DNA from: Moorena bouillonii PNG
GTDB lineage: Bacteria; Cyanobacteriota; Cyanobacteriia; Cyanobacteriales; Coleofasciculaceae
Direction of reading: 5' to 3'
Length of the DNA stretch: 64,000 bases
NCBI RefSeq assembly: GCF_001942495.1
Contig: NZ_MKZS01000001.1
Coordinates: 6,470,787 to 6,534,786, forward strand
Below, in pieces: positions 1-9,521 of the stretch. Under the pieces are notes generated by a model. It was not told the DNA's origin, did not search any database, and saw only the letters and a program-made list of their open reading frames with translations. The stretch's first letter is position 1, and each line of letters opens with the position of its first letter. The position numbers were made by a program, and so were the translations under genes.

Positions 1-58
1 AGCTGATAGCTGATAGCTGATAGCTGATAGCTGATAGCTGATAGCTGATAGCTGATAG
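1..58. repeat. Tandem heptamer AGCTGAT, about 8 copies
   Basis: The window opens inside a perfect 7-bp tandem array, which runs straight into the stop codon of the adjacent hlyD-like gene: the TAG is supplied by the repeat itself. The same heptamer, or its complement, recurs near 39,740 and 53,190. Confidence 0.95.
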
Positions 59-1705
59 CTAACGCATTTTGGTCAAGCTTTCAGTCTTATCCAAAAACAT
101 CTCGGTGAAAATACTCATCACTGTTCGCTTACGCACCCGGATATTGGCACTGATAGACATACCCGATTGCAATGGCACTTCTTTGCCATAAGCTTGAATG
201 AACTGTTTATCCAATTCGATTTTGGCAGGGAAAGTATAGTCTTGACGCAATTCCGCAGGATCCGGTGGTAGGGCATCAGAACCAATAGATAGTACCTTCC
301 CTTTTACATCACCAAACTCACTAAAGGGAAAAGAGTCAACTCTGACTTCGGTTTCCATACCTGCTTCCACAAACCCGATGTCTCGGTTAGTAAGATACAC
401 CTTAGCAATCAGAGAGCTACCCGGAACAATTTTTAGCACTGGCTCAGTGGTATTGGCAACAAAACCAGGAGTTGAGGGTTGCAAATCAAAGACTGTTCCA
501 TCAACAGGAGCTCGTAGTTCTTGATAGCTTAGGGTTAGTTGAGCCTGCTGCAACTGGCTATCAATTTCAGCCATCTGCTTATTGTTATCAACAATACGTT
601 GATTTAATTGACTTATAATGCTAGCTATTTGGGTGTTTATGCTATCAATTCTTTCATTATTCTGAGCCATCAAATCCGTCAGTTCTCGTTGAGAAGAGGC
701 AATGGTATTGAGTAGATTTGCTCTGACCCCAGCAATTTCTTTTTGCAAGCGTTGTTCTTCTTCAATCCTAGAGTTTATCTCAGTTTGGCGATTTTTGACC
801 TCATTTTCCTGCCTCAAGAACTGAATCTTAGAAAAGCCCCCTTGTTCATACAGGGGTCTGAGATCTGCAAGAATACCCTGCTCAACTGTTAGGATGTCTC
901 TGCCATTGGCAAGTTGAATCTGATTTTGTTTGAGCTGTTCCTGTAGGGAGCCAATTCTACTCTCAAGTTCAGCGATCCGAGCGTCAAGTGCTGAAGTACC
1001 ATATTGTAAACGAATTCGTTGTTCAGGGCTAAGATTAGCGCTCTTAGAACCTCCACTCAGTTGAGCGCGATAAAGTCGAATTTCTGCCAGTACCGTGTTT
1101 CGACTAGCGATCAGAGAAGGCAGTTGTGAGGACAGTTGTATGTCCAAACCTGGTGGTGGTACAGGTGGATAATTAGGATTACTAATTGCAGCTTGATAAA
1201 ACTGGTTTTCTCTGATTAAGGTAGCCCGGCGTTTATTGAGAGAAGTCAGTTGAGCCTGAGTAGCCTTAGGCTCAAACGAAAGGAGCAAATCCCCTTCTTT
1301 AACCCGCTGTCCTTCCTTAATATGAATTTTTGTTACCACTCCACCCACAGGAGCTTGGACTTCTTTAACTGCCCCTTGTGGCTCTAGCTTGCCCCGAGCG
1401 GGAACGGCATAGTCAATTTTGGCAAAGTAAGCCCACACCATACCAAAAGTTGTTAGACTCAACAGTGCCCAGAGAATGGCATGAGACCAATGGGGCGATT
1501 GTTCTAAAATAACTGGCTGGTCGAATTCGAGGTGACTATTAGAAGCACGATGTCTGTCCCTGGTGTCTTGAGGCACTGTGGTTTTGCTCATAGTACCCAC
1601 AGAACCTAAGTTGATTTTTGGATTTCGTTTGGAACCATTGCCATTACCATTGCCATTACCATTGCCATTACCATTGCCATTACCATTGCCATTATATTGG
1701 CTCAT
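59..1705 (-). CDS. HlyD-family membrane fusion protein of a type I secretion system
   Basis: This 548-residue periplasmic adaptor would join an inner-membrane ABC exporter to a TolC-like outer-membrane channel. After a polar N-terminus containing ten Asn-Gly dipeptides there is one membrane segment (about residues 74-94), a biotinyl/lipoyl-like half near 105-145 (APVGGVVTKIHIKEG), a long coiled coil (about 200-400), the second lipoyl half (ELRAPVDGTVFDL) and a C-terminal beta domain. Length and order fit HlyD/HetD-like cyanobacterial adaptors. It lies 430 bp downstream of the ABC exporter gene on the same strand, so the two probably work together. The Asn-Gly tract comes from a 12-bp tandem repeat and looks strain-variable. 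Confidence 0.88.
   Translation of the reverse strand: MSQYNGNGNGNGNGNGNGNGNGNGSKRNPKINLGSVGTMSKTTVPQDTRDRHRASNSHLEFDQPVILEQSPHWSHAILWALLSLTTFGMVWAYFAKIDYAVPARGKLEPQGAVKEVQAPVGGVVTKIHIKEGQRVKEGDLLLSFEPKATQAQLTSLNKRRATLIRENQFYQAAISNPNYPPVPPPGLDIQLSSQLPSLIASRNTVLAEIRLYRAQLSGGSKSANLSPEQRIRLQYGTSALDARIAELESRIGSLQEQLKQNQIQLANGRDILTVEQGILADLRPLYEQGGFSKIQFLRQENEVKNRQTEINSRIEEEQRLQKEIAGVRANLLNTIASSQRELTDLMAQNNERIDSINTQIASIISQLNQRIVDNNKQMAEIDSQLQQAQLTLSYQELRAPVDGTVFDLQPSTPGFVANTTEPVLKIVPGSSLIAKVYLTNRDIGFVEAGMETEVRVDSFPFSEFGDVKGKVLSIGSDALPPDPAELRQDYTFPAKIELDKQFIQAYGKEVPLQSGMSISANIRVRKRTVMSIFTEMFLDKTESLTKMR
1628..1694 (-). repeat. 12-bp coding tandem repeat (Asn-Gly tract)
   Basis: Copies of ATTACCATTGCC are arranged head to tail within the 5' end of the hlyD-like gene. 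The unit encodes Asn-Gly-Asn-Gly, and its period is a multiple of three, so copy-number change keeps the frame. Confidence 0.9.
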
Positions 1706-2134
1706 CGTTATTAGCTCCTGCTATTTGTTAATACTTGGGTATTGGATGAATGATCAAGGATCAAAAAGAAAGAATGAAGGATAAAGGATGACGAATTAAG
1801 GATAAACAAGAAATAATGAAGGATAAAGGATGACGAATGAGATAATTATCGGGTTTAATAATTAAATTTAGTAACTAATAAAAAAACTGACTCATTGATC
1901 ATTTTTATCACTTACTATAGGGGGAGTTAGCCAAAACTTCTCGCTCTCAATTAAACGCTTGCTGTAAAAGCAACTACCCGACCACTAGTATTTTTTTATC
2001 CTTGAGCCTAGTCTATCCGACACCAAGGGTTAAACCAAATAGCAAATACCGAGACAATACAAACTTCATCCTTCACCCTTAATCCTTAATGCTTAACCCT
2101 TCATGGTTAATCCTTCATCCTTCACCCTTCATAG
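1706..2134. repeat. Intergenic gap with degenerate heptad repeats
   Basis: No gene is seen. A block of AATGAAGGATAAAGGATGAC occurs twice (about 1772-1840), and 2065-2133 is a degenerate heptad series of the type TCATCCT/TCACCCT/TAATCCT. The two tracts are roughly complementary and could pair, placing a structured element between the exporter and adaptor genes. Confidence 0.6.
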
Positions 2135-5113
2135 CTACATTTGAGCATCTTGTTGCATGTAGAGGCAATAGTAACGACCTTTCTGAGCCATCAGTTCATC
2201 ATGAGTGCCTTGCTCTACTATTGAACCCCGATCCATCATCAAAATGATATCAGCGTTGCGAATGGTTCCTAGGCGGTGGGTAATGAACAATACCGTGCTT
2301 TGTTGAAAAGCTTCCGCTAGATTTAAACACACTTGCCGCTCGGTGTCATAATCGAGGGCGCTGGTGGCTTCATCTAATATCATTAACTGGGGTGATTGCA
2401 AAATCGTTCTGGCGATCGCAATACGCTGTCGTTGTCCCCCGGAAAGACCTGAACCCCTTTCGCCAACGCTGCTATTGTAACCCAAAGGCAAGCTCATGAT
2501 AAAATCGTGGGCTACTGCTATTTTTGCTGCCTGAATAATTTCCTCACTGTCTGCATCAGGATTGGTCAGAGCAATATTCTCTTGAACGCTGCCCTCAAAC
2601 AACAGGGTTTCCTGAGGCACAATCCCAATCTGACGCCGCAGGGAATAGAGTTCGACTTTCGAGATATCGTAACCATCCACAATGATGCGACCGGACTCTG
2701 GACCATAGAGTCTAGCCAAAAGTTTGGTCATGGTACTCTTACCGGAACCACTTTGACCTACAATCCCTACAAATGAACCAGCTGGAATCTCGACGTTAAT
2801 GTTATTCAGTTGCATTGGTCCACTCTTGGCAAAGCGGAAGGAGAGATTTTCATAGCGAATGTCTCCCCTGATAGAGGGCAAGGGGATATTACCCTGGTCT
2901 GCTTCAGCCACTTCTTTCGGTGTATCGACAATGTCACTGAGGCGTTCGAGAGATAGGGCTGTAGACTGGAAGTTTTGCCAAAGTTGGGCTAAACGCAGCA
3001 AGGGACTGGTAACGTAGCCCCCAATAATCCGAAAGGCAATCAACCCCCCTAAGCTTAATTGTCCATCTAGTACTAGATAGACCCCTACCCACAGCACAAG
3101 TAAACCAGAGAGTTTGTTCAAGAAGGTGCTCATAGAACTGGCGGCGGTAGAGGTTAGCACATTCTTGAAGCCTTCACTAACATAGCGCCCATATTTCTCT
3201 TGCCATTTCCAACGCGATCGCAATTCAATATTCTGGGCTTTGACGGTGGAAATACCAGATAATACCTCTACTAGATAGGATTGGGTTTGAGCATTCCGTT
3301 CTGCTTTATTGCGTAGCTGTTGCCGGACAATTGGGGAAACGATCAGGGTCAGGAGCATGAACAAAGGAATCACTGACAAAGTCACCACGGTCAGCACCCA
3401 ACTAAACATGAACATGACCACGATGTAGATTATAGAAAAGACTGAATCTAACACCACGGTTAGGGCTGTCCCGGTCAAAAAGGAGCGGATATTTTCTAGC
3501 TCATTGATGCGGGTGGACAACTCCCCAACGGGTCGTTTCTCGAAATAGTTTAACGGTAAGCGCAACAGGTGGTCGATAATCTCGGAACCGAGAGCCATAT
3601 CGATACGGTTGGTCGTATCTACAAACAGGTAGGTACGCAGGGTGATTAAAACCCCCTCAAAAACCGACACCACCAACAGTAAAATTCCCAGTACTTGCAA
3701 GGTATCGGTACTGTTTTGGGATATCACTTTGTCAATGAGTACCCGGATAATCAAGGGATAGGCTAGACCCAACAGTTGGACAAAGAAAGAAGCAATTAAA
3801 ACTTCCGCCAATACCTTGCGGTAACGAACGATAGAAGGCCAAAACCAACTCAGACCAAACCGCTGGGTAGGGGTGTCTTTGGTCGGTTTTAACAGAAGTA
3901 CCTGCCCGCCTTCTCCCCAGTTTTCTTCAAAATCCTTGGGTTTAAGCTTTTGAATTCCCAGCTGTGGCACCGCCAGCACTACTTGCCGTTCACTGGCTTC
4001 ATAGAGAATAGCTAAGCTATCGTGCCACAACAGTATCGCTGGGGTCGGTAAACGTTTAATAGCGTTAGCTGGTATTGTTGCGAGTTGGGCAGTTAATCCC
4101 ATCAGTTCTGCCACTGCACCACAGTGCTGAAGGGAGATTTGACCGGTGCGAGCATGCTGGTTTTTTAGCACCTTCCGTATACTATCTTTGCGGAAAGGCA
4201 TTTTAAAGTACTTACTCAGCATTTGGAAACAAGCCAAGGATTCCTGCACCGCTCCTTTACCCCGTATAAAGGGGAATTTTGTAGGAGTAGTCTGGTCAGT
4301 GTAAATTGTCTCGGGAGCCTCATCCGGTCGGTCTGGAGCCTGGGGAATATCGTCTTGAGGTATAGTGCGAATTGTATCGGTAGGCTCAGCCAAGGTTTCC
4401 GAGTCAGTAGCGGTAGCTTCTGAGAAAATAGCTTCTGGAATTCCCACCAAGCGCGTTGCACCATGACCATTGACCTGTAAGCTAGACAATGCTTCCGAAC
4501 TCAGACAAGACCCTACTGGTAAATTGGCGGCTGCTCCTCCACTCACAAACCATACTCGATTGGGGTCGAGTTGGCTTGACATTTGCTTGCCCCGAGGTAG
4601 GTTATAAACTAAAGCGTCTGACCAGGCTAACAGGGCAAGTGCTTTGAGGTCAGTCTCTGCCTCAGCCCGACGCCCCAACTCTGTTCCCAAAAGATCAAAG
4701 ATTTCCACTAGACCACAACGGGCTTTGAAGGCATCTGAGAAAGATTTTTCTGTATCTAGCAGCCCTAAGAAGTCAGCCACATTGATGGTGACACAAACCG
4801 CTTCCACCGATGCGATCGCAGTTTCACACGGTATGCCCCTGACCAAACTGACCCAGCCAATAATCGCCCCTGGTTGTAGTAATTTGAGGGTTGTGGGGGT
4901 TTGACGGCGTTGGTCATAGCCAATTAGACGGGCTTTGCCTTGGAATAAAATCGAGATTTGGCCTGGCATTTTATCCCTGACCACAATTGTCTGGCCCATG
5001 CGGTAGCGCAACAGTTGGCAACTAGTGGACAGTTTTTGCCGTGCTGCCCTTGACAATTGATTGAACGGCGAAATACCAGCTAGAAACTCTTGAATTGTTG
5101 TTGTATAGGTCAT
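2135..5113 (-). CDS. Type I secretion ABC exporter with cyclic-nucleotide-binding-like and C39-like domains
   Basis: This 992-residue exporter has, in order: a cyclic-nucleotide-binding-like domain (about 1-140), a Pro/Asp-rich linker (about 235-280), a C39-peptidase-like domain (about 285-410), six membrane segments (about 430-720) and an ATPase domain. In the ATPase, Walker A GQSGSGKST is near 786, signature LSGGQ near 890 and Walker B LMILDEA near 910. The architecture resembles cyanobacterial HetC-like and HlyB-like exporters. In the peptidase region the usual Cys-Gly-x-x-Cys context is replaced by QESLAC, and no catalytic His is seen where HxVVL is expected (SLAIL). I therefore infer a protease-dead substrate-docking domain as in HlyB. 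Partners are the downstream HlyD-like gene and the upstream parvulin. Confidence 0.88.
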   Translation of the reverse strand: MTYTTTIQEFLAGISPFNQLSRAARQKLSTSCQLLRYRMGQTIVVRDKMPGQISILFQGKARLIGYDQRRQTPTTLKLLQPGAIIGWVSLVRGIPCETAIASVEAVCVTINVADFLGLLDTEKSFSDAFKARCGLVEIFDLLGTELGRRAEAETDLKALALLAWSDALVYNLPRGKQMSSQLDPNRVWFVSGGAAANLPVGSCLSSEALSSLQVNGHGATRLVGIPEAIFSEATATDSETLAEPTDTIRTIPQDDIPQAPDRPDEAPETIYTDQTTPTKFPFIRGKGAVQESLACFQMLSKYFKMPFRKDSIRKVLKNQHARTGQISLQHCGAVAELMGLTAQLATIPANAIKRLPTPAILLWHDSLAILYEASERQVVLAVPQLGIQKLKPKDFEENWGEGGQVLLLKPTKDTPTQRFGLSWFWPSIVRYRKVLAEVLIASFFVQLLGLAYPLIIRVLIDKVISQNSTDTLQVLGILLLVVSVFEGVLITLRTYLFVDTTNRIDMALGSEIIDHLLRLPLNYFEKRPVGELSTRINELENIRSFLTGTALTVVLDSVFSIIYIVVMFMFSWVLTVVTLSVIPLFMLLTLIVSPIVRQQLRNKAERNAQTQSYLVEVLSGISTVKAQNIELRSRWKWQEKYGRYVSEGFKNVLTSTAASSMSTFLNKLSGLLVLWVGVYLVLDGQLSLGGLIAFRIIGGYVTSPLLRLAQLWQNFQSTALSLERLSDIVDTPKEVAEADQGNIPLPSIRGDIRYENLSFRFAKSGPMQLNNINVEIPAGSFVGIVGQSGSGKSTMTKLLARLYGPESGRIIVDGYDISKVELYSLRRQIGIVPQETLLFEGSVQENIALTNPDADSEEIIQAAKIAVAHDFIMSLPLGYNSSVGERGSGLSGGQRQRIAIARTILQSPQLMILDEATSALDYDTERQVCLNLAEAFQQSTVLFITHRLGTIRNADIILMMDRGSIVEQGTHDELMAQKGRYYCLYMQQDAQM

Positions 5114-5389
5114 TGAGCCTCTTAGGATTTGAGATTAGTTTGCAAGAGCGTGAGATTAGTTAGCTTAAATTTAATAACAGCTTCTCATGGGGTATTTATG
5201 AGGATATGCTATAAATATTAGGTCGGTTTTTTATGTAAAGACTCTGCAGAGCACCCTAGGACTTGCTTAGCGCTTCTTTCATTAAGAAATGTAACTAGTT
5301 GGCTATGCTATGATGGTGCATAGGGAAAATCTATTGAGACTAGCCTTAAACAACAAAAATTTACCCGATCACCATAGACTAATGATCAT

Positions 5390-5542
5390 TTAGCCACGGC
5401 ACAGTTTCAGGATTACCATAAATGCCAAGCTAGACGGGTTTTTCGGAATCTTCTCGATCTGGCGCGAGATAATCATGCCGAGAACGACCATACCCGCCCA
5501 TGTTCCCCCAAATCCGGAATCAAAGCCGCTGTCTAAGGTTTC
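5390..5542 (-). pseudogene. Short open remnant, 51 codons, unidentified
   Basis: An open stretch on the minus strand reads DSGFDSGFGGTWAGMVVLGM and onward to a stop at 5390-5392, with a hydrophobic core and a basic tail. The only in-frame Met is internal (5489-5491), and a stop lies just upstream of the open stretch. It may be the tail of a decayed gene or chance. The rest of this gap (5114-5574) shows nothing else recognisable. Confidence 0.2.
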
Positions 5543-5574
5543 TTGAGTTTAGTTTCATTTCTAGAGTTTTGTTG

Positions 5575-6306
5575 TTAATCTAGCGCTGCTAATTGCTGAT
5601 TCAGTTGCTCACTGAGCCAGGTGCTGAAACATTCATTCAGCAGTCGCTGGCGCATCGAATCATCTAACTGGGCTGGCATAAACTTCTCCAAACGCACGAT
5701 TAACAGCCATTCTCCCAAGCGAGTCGGTGGGAACAATTGTCCGGGTTGGCTCAGGCGAAGCATTTGGGCTAAGGCGGGGTGAGGTACGCTCAGTTCAACT
5801 GGACCGATTAATCCCCCAGTTTGAGCTTCTGGTCCTTGGGAATATTCCCTAGCTAGGTCAGCAAAAGACTCTTCTCCTTCTTGAATGCGGAAATATATTT
5901 CTTGGGCTACCCCTGGGTCTTTAGTCCGAATCAGGGAATAAATCACTCGGTCTAATTGTCCCTTCCGTTCCAGAAAATAAGATTCTAGTTTGTGACTCCA
6001 GGTTTGTTGTTTGTATTTCTCAATCAGAATACTTCGTACCGCTAAGGCTTCTAATTGAGCTGGATTCATCCCACGCTGCTTTAGCCAAGCCTGTTTAGCC
6101 GTCTCGTCAATGAGCTGATTTTTTTCCAAGAACTGCTGATAGGCTTGAGCCTTCTCCTCTGGTGTGCAGCTTGCGGTAGCCACTGCCTCGTCAATGATAA
6201 TCTCACGGATTAACGGTGGCAGCAATTGGTAACCAGCTAGCAGGGGAACAATTTCTTCTGCACTAATGACGCGATCGCCTATTCGTAAAACTGTAGTTGT
6301 CCCCAT
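5575..6306 (-). CDS. Parvulin-type peptidyl-prolyl isomerase (PpiC/SurA-like)
   Basis: The protein has 243 residues, with an N-terminal SurA-N-like helical part (about 15-115) and a rotamase domain (about 121-212) containing VIYSLIRTKDPGVAQEI, FADLAREYSQGPEA, TGGLIGP and GEWLLIVRLEK. There is no signal peptide, so it is probably cytoplasmic or exported with a substrate. In cyanobacteria such parvulins commonly neighbour HlyB/HlyD-like genes, and here it sits upstream of the exporter on the same strand. A role in preparing or folding a secreted substrate is inferred from that position. A HIP1 octamer lies in its 5' end. Confidence 0.85.
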   Translation of the reverse strand: MGTTTVLRIGDRVISAEEIVPLLAGYQLLPPLIREIIIDEAVATASCTPEEKAQAYQQFLEKNQLIDETAKQAWLKQRGMNPAQLEALAVRSILIEKYKQQTWSHKLESYFLERKGQLDRVIYSLIRTKDPGVAQEIYFRIQEGEESFADLAREYSQGPEAQTGGLIGPVELSVPHPALAQMLRLSQPGQLFPPTRLGEWLLIVRLEKFMPAQLDDSMRQRLLNECFSTWLSEQLNQQLAALD

Positions 6307-7044
6307 AAGAAATGTTTGGCTTTGTGGTAGCGCGGTTGTGGATATGATTTAGATATCGCCCACTGTATATTATAATTCCTAACTCTAAAGCTTCAACAGT
6401 ACAGTTTTTGCACATTTACGAAACTAGGGTATGGGGAAAACGCTTTCTCGGGTTTTTGCTACTGGGTAACTGACTACTGACACCACATTACTTGATGTCA
6501 TTCCATGGGTTGCAGTAATGGGGTTGATTTTGCCTTGCCCACGGAGCAAATGGCTTATTGGTTGAGGCTCGGTTCTGAGCAACTGGGCTGACGGCTAATA
6601 GCTGATACCTGAGTACTCGCCACTTGGTATCACTATATATTAAGTTTTAAAAAGATTTGGGAAAGCCAAATAAATCTAATCAAAGTATCTCAAATAACAA
6701 AACCAGGATCACAGACCCTAGAGCACCGAGCTATTACAAGGGTATTACAAGTTGCGGAGATTGATTTTACCTTGGTGACTGATTAGCCGAATAGCTATCA
6801 TTTCATAATAACATAATTCTGATTTTAGAGCATGTGTAACATTGTTAGTCTGTCATTGATAATTAGTCTAAGCTAAGAGATTGTCCTGCCGTTGGGATAA
6901 GCGTGAAGCGTAACTATTGCAGAATATAAATCCGACCTGGCATTCTGTCATGATTATAATTACTGAGCAACCAAAACTCGCTGCTTATCGCTCTAGTTCA
7001 TTGGTCTGAGTCTGTATTTCATTTTTCGCGGGTTTCCCCATTAG
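6307..7044. other. Gene-free gap, 738 bp
   Basis: No convincing reading frame, tRNA or tandem repeat is seen. It is AT-rich and probably holds the promoter of the parvulin gene at its left end and the 3' region of the PEP-CTERM gene at its right end. Confidence 0.5.
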
Positions 7045-7917
7045 CTAGGTCTGTGTTTTACTAGTTCCCTCACATTTTTGTTTGTGTTTGTTCAACTGAC
7101 TTCTCACCCCTAAAACCCCAATGGCTAGTAACCCCAATACAGAGGTTGGTTCTGGAACTGAGGTGGGATCAGTGGGTGTTGGCACTGAGGGGGGATCAGT
7201 GTGTGTTGGCACTGAGGGGGGATCAGTGGGTGTTGGCACTGAGGGGGGATCAGTTGGTTCCAGTCTGACTACATTGACATTATCGATTAGTAGTCCTGAA
7301 TCAAAGGCACCATCCCCAACATCTGTTACACCTATGGTCACAGTGTAGGTTCCAGAGGCAGCAATTTTCTGAGAGTAGGTCTTAAAACCAGTTTCATTAA
7401 CAAACGGTGTCATGGAATCAGCTAATACTGAGAAGGTATCAGCCAAACCATTCAACTGACCGGAAATTCCCACAAAAGCGAAGTCATTAAAATATTCAGA
7501 ACCGAAATCATCTGTGAGGAAGTTGTAATCGAAATTAAGAACATCTCCTGCAACTGCTGTAAAGGTAGTTCTGATTGCTGATCCTTCAAACACCTCCCCC
7601 TTTCCTTTGCCGATCTGATCCAGCACTGTAATGTCCAGCTCTAGAAAATTGGCTAGCTCCACGAAGTTTTCTTGTTCCTGGGGAAGGAATGTATCTAGCT
7701 GGGCATAGAAACTGCCGTCAGTAGGTTGACTACCAAAACCTGCAGTGCGCACAGAAGCACTACCCAATGTTTCCCAGCCCGTAAAATAATTTTCAAAACT
7801 ACCATTAGTGATGATGGTGGCTGAGGCAGGATTAGTATCAAATAGACTGGCCACACCGATCAGGCTGACAATACCTGTTCTCAAAGAGAAGCGCTTGTAG
7901 TTTTTAAGGTCAAACAT
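7045..7917 (-). CDS. PEP-CTERM sorting-domain exported protein
   Basis: The 290-residue protein has a signal-like N-terminus (GIVSLIGVASLFDTNPASA), a jelly-roll-like extracellular region beginning TNGSFENYFTGWETLG, a repeated Pro/Asp/Ser linker and a PEP-CTERM tail. The tail consists of VPEPTSVLGLLAIG, a hydrophobic segment and a basic end, the signature of proteins processed by exosortase. The linker has about three copies of a 9-residue unit (PPSVPTPTD), coded by a 27-bp tandem repeat. No exosortase gene is in the window. The N-terminal GSFENYFTGWE motif is typical of secreted carbohydrate-binding-like domains; the exact ligand is unknown. Confidence 0.85.
   Translation of the reverse strand: MFDLKNYKRFSLRTGIVSLIGVASLFDTNPASATIITNGSFENYFTGWETLGSASVRTAGFGSQPTDGSFYAQLDTFLPQEQENFVELANFLELDITVLDQIGKGKGEVFEGSAIRTTFTAVAGDVLNFDYNFLTDDFGSEYFNDFAFVGISGQLNGLADTFSVLADSMTPFVNETGFKTYSQKIAASGTYTVTIGVTDVGDGAFDSGLLIDNVNVVRLEPTDPPSVPTPTDPPSVPTHTDPPSVPTPTDPTSVPEPTSVLGLLAIGVLGVRSQLNKHKQKCEGTSKTQT
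7150..7262 (-). repeat. 27-bp coding tandem repeat in the PEP-CTERM linker
   Basis: Near-identical units containing GGGGGATCAGTGGGTGTTGG on the plus strand encode PPSVPTPTD on the minus strand. The period is divisible by three, so expansion lengthens the linker without a frameshift. Confidence 0.85.
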
Positions 7918-8109
7918 ATTGATTATCTTTGTTGAGAACTAGAGATTAGTCATTGGTAGATGCTTCCCAGTTCCAAAGTGGATATTTTTTCCGAGTAGAC
8001 ACTCTTAACCCATCTGACAGTCTTAGGTTGAAGACTGACCAGATTGCTGATTGGTTCCACACCTAAACTCGAAGCTGATCGTGAAAATCCGCGCATCACC
8101 TGTGGTTAA

Positions 8110-8592
8110 TCATGCGATGATAAAATCGCCATCAACTATATCTAGATTTATATCGTTTTTATCAACATTTTTTAGGATAGCTAATGTTCTGAAGGGGGTG
8201 TACCCTTGAATACCATCTGGATCTACTCTAATATAAGTATCTGAACCAAACTGCTCAATTGTCAACCAATCTCCAACATTGGCATCTGAATTCAAACCTT
8301 CGTTGTGAAAAAGATCCCAAAAGAAACCAGAGGTTATAACCACAACATCTTCATCGTTGGGATCGAAATCTTCAATGATGTCCATCCTCTCGGAAAAGTT
8401 ACTATACCAGGTCAGATCACGATCATCATCATAACCAAGGTTGATAAAGTCACCTCCACCACCTCCAAATACAGTGTCAGCCCCCCCTTGAGCGTCGATA
8501 TTATCTGGCTCTGGGGTACCTGTGAGCCAGTCCCCTTTGTCTGTGCCATGTAGTGGATTAACATTTCGTGGATTAATATCTCGGATTTTCAT
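8110..8592 (-). CDS. Small RTX-like calcium-binding protein, candidate type I secretion substrate
   Basis: The protein has 160 residues, is strongly acidic and has no signal peptide. Near residues 33-50 it carries glycine/aspartate-rich nonapeptide-type repeats (GGADTVFGGGGGDFINLG), the calcium-binding RTX pattern of substrates exported by HlyB/HlyD systems. The C-terminal half (DIIEDFDPNDEDVVVITSG and FGSDTYIRVDPDG) matches the 'IxDFxxGxD' segments that usually follow RTX repeats. Known RTX exoproteins are usually much longer, so this is a minimal version. It lies on the same strand about 3 kb upstream of the exporter. Export by that system is an inference. Confidence 0.7.
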   Translation of the reverse strand: MKIRDINPRNVNPLHGTDKGDWLTGTPEPDNIDAQGGADTVFGGGGGDFINLGYDDDRDLTWYSNFSERMDIIEDFDPNDEDVVVITSGFFWDLFHNEGLNSDANVGDWLTIEQFGSDTYIRVDPDGIQGYTPFRTLAILKNVDKNDINLDIVDGDFIIA

Positions 8593-9521
8593 AAGTGTTT
8601 AGTATGTGCTAACTCTGTGGTTTTTGATTGTTTTAATCATTTCCTTTAAGTCATGAGCAGAGGCATATTTTTCTCTATTAACGAGAAAATAATAGTTACT
8701 GCTACTGAGGGTTTAGAGTGGCAGCACACCCAGGAATTACTCTCCTAAAAGAGAAAACTATATTTTTCTCCTTGTCCATAAAAACCAGATAAATCCTAAC
8801 TCATTTTTTCAGTATAAAATTGGTTTTAACACTAAAAATATTTCCCATAAACAATCTTTACTAACAGTTTAAAAATAGTGATAGTTTGTGTGGAGAATGT
8901 GAAGAATTTGATAATAATAAGGAAAGGTCAAGTGATGATGCTTATTCTTAGTTTTTCAATCCACTTAGAGGAAAATCCGGAATACTTGTCTGACAATTTT
9001 TCTGGTTATATCACAAGTGTTATCACAATTGTATAGACAAGATGCAGCCACAAAGGGAGGTAAGGCGCGCAAAAGCTATTAAGGGATTAAAGGGATGAAA
9101 GGGCTAATAGCAGGAAGAGGGTTAAGAGGGAGAAGAGGGGGAAGTTATAGCACTACGCATTAAAGTTAGGACATTGATACAAGCAGCAAAACCTTGTGTA
9201 GTAAACTTTTGCCTCTTGCCTCTTGCCTCTTGCCCTTGCGCGTAGCGCTATATACCAATTTCATTTATTCGAGCTACAGATGCTGAGCAGGTATAAGTTA
9301 CAGGTTGCAGGTGATCAGCTTACAGGTTATTAAGCTAGTGTGCATTTAATGGGCATATTTTATACTTTCGGAATTAGGGAAGGTAGACAAGGGGGGATAA
9401 AGGGGCAGTGTTGTCTTTCCACTCTTGTCTCTCTTCCCAGTCTTCCCCCAGAAAAGTATTGCTGATCAAGGTGTCCTCTACTCCAGATTGAGTGTGCCAT
9501 TCACCGATAACCCAAGCCTCG
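8593..9521. other. Gene-free gap with a dispersed repeat
   Basis: About 930 bp without a plausible gene. It contains an AT-rich stretch upstream of the RTX-like gene and a dispersed repeat at about 9148-9250 that recurs at 23,192-23,295. The tail of that element is a heptad series (TGCCTCT) followed by GCGTAGCGCTATA. Confidence 0.6.
9148..9250. repeat. Dispersed element, copy 1 (ends in GTAGCGCTATA)
   Basis: It begins TATAGCACTACGCATTAAAG, continues with AGGACATTGATACAAGCAGC, has TTGCCTC heptads and ends with GCGTAGCGCTATA. A second copy is at 23,192-23,295, and a shorter reverse-strand relative lies near 31,377-31,411. Its termini are TATAGC and GCTATA, an imperfect inverted pair. Confidence 0.75.
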
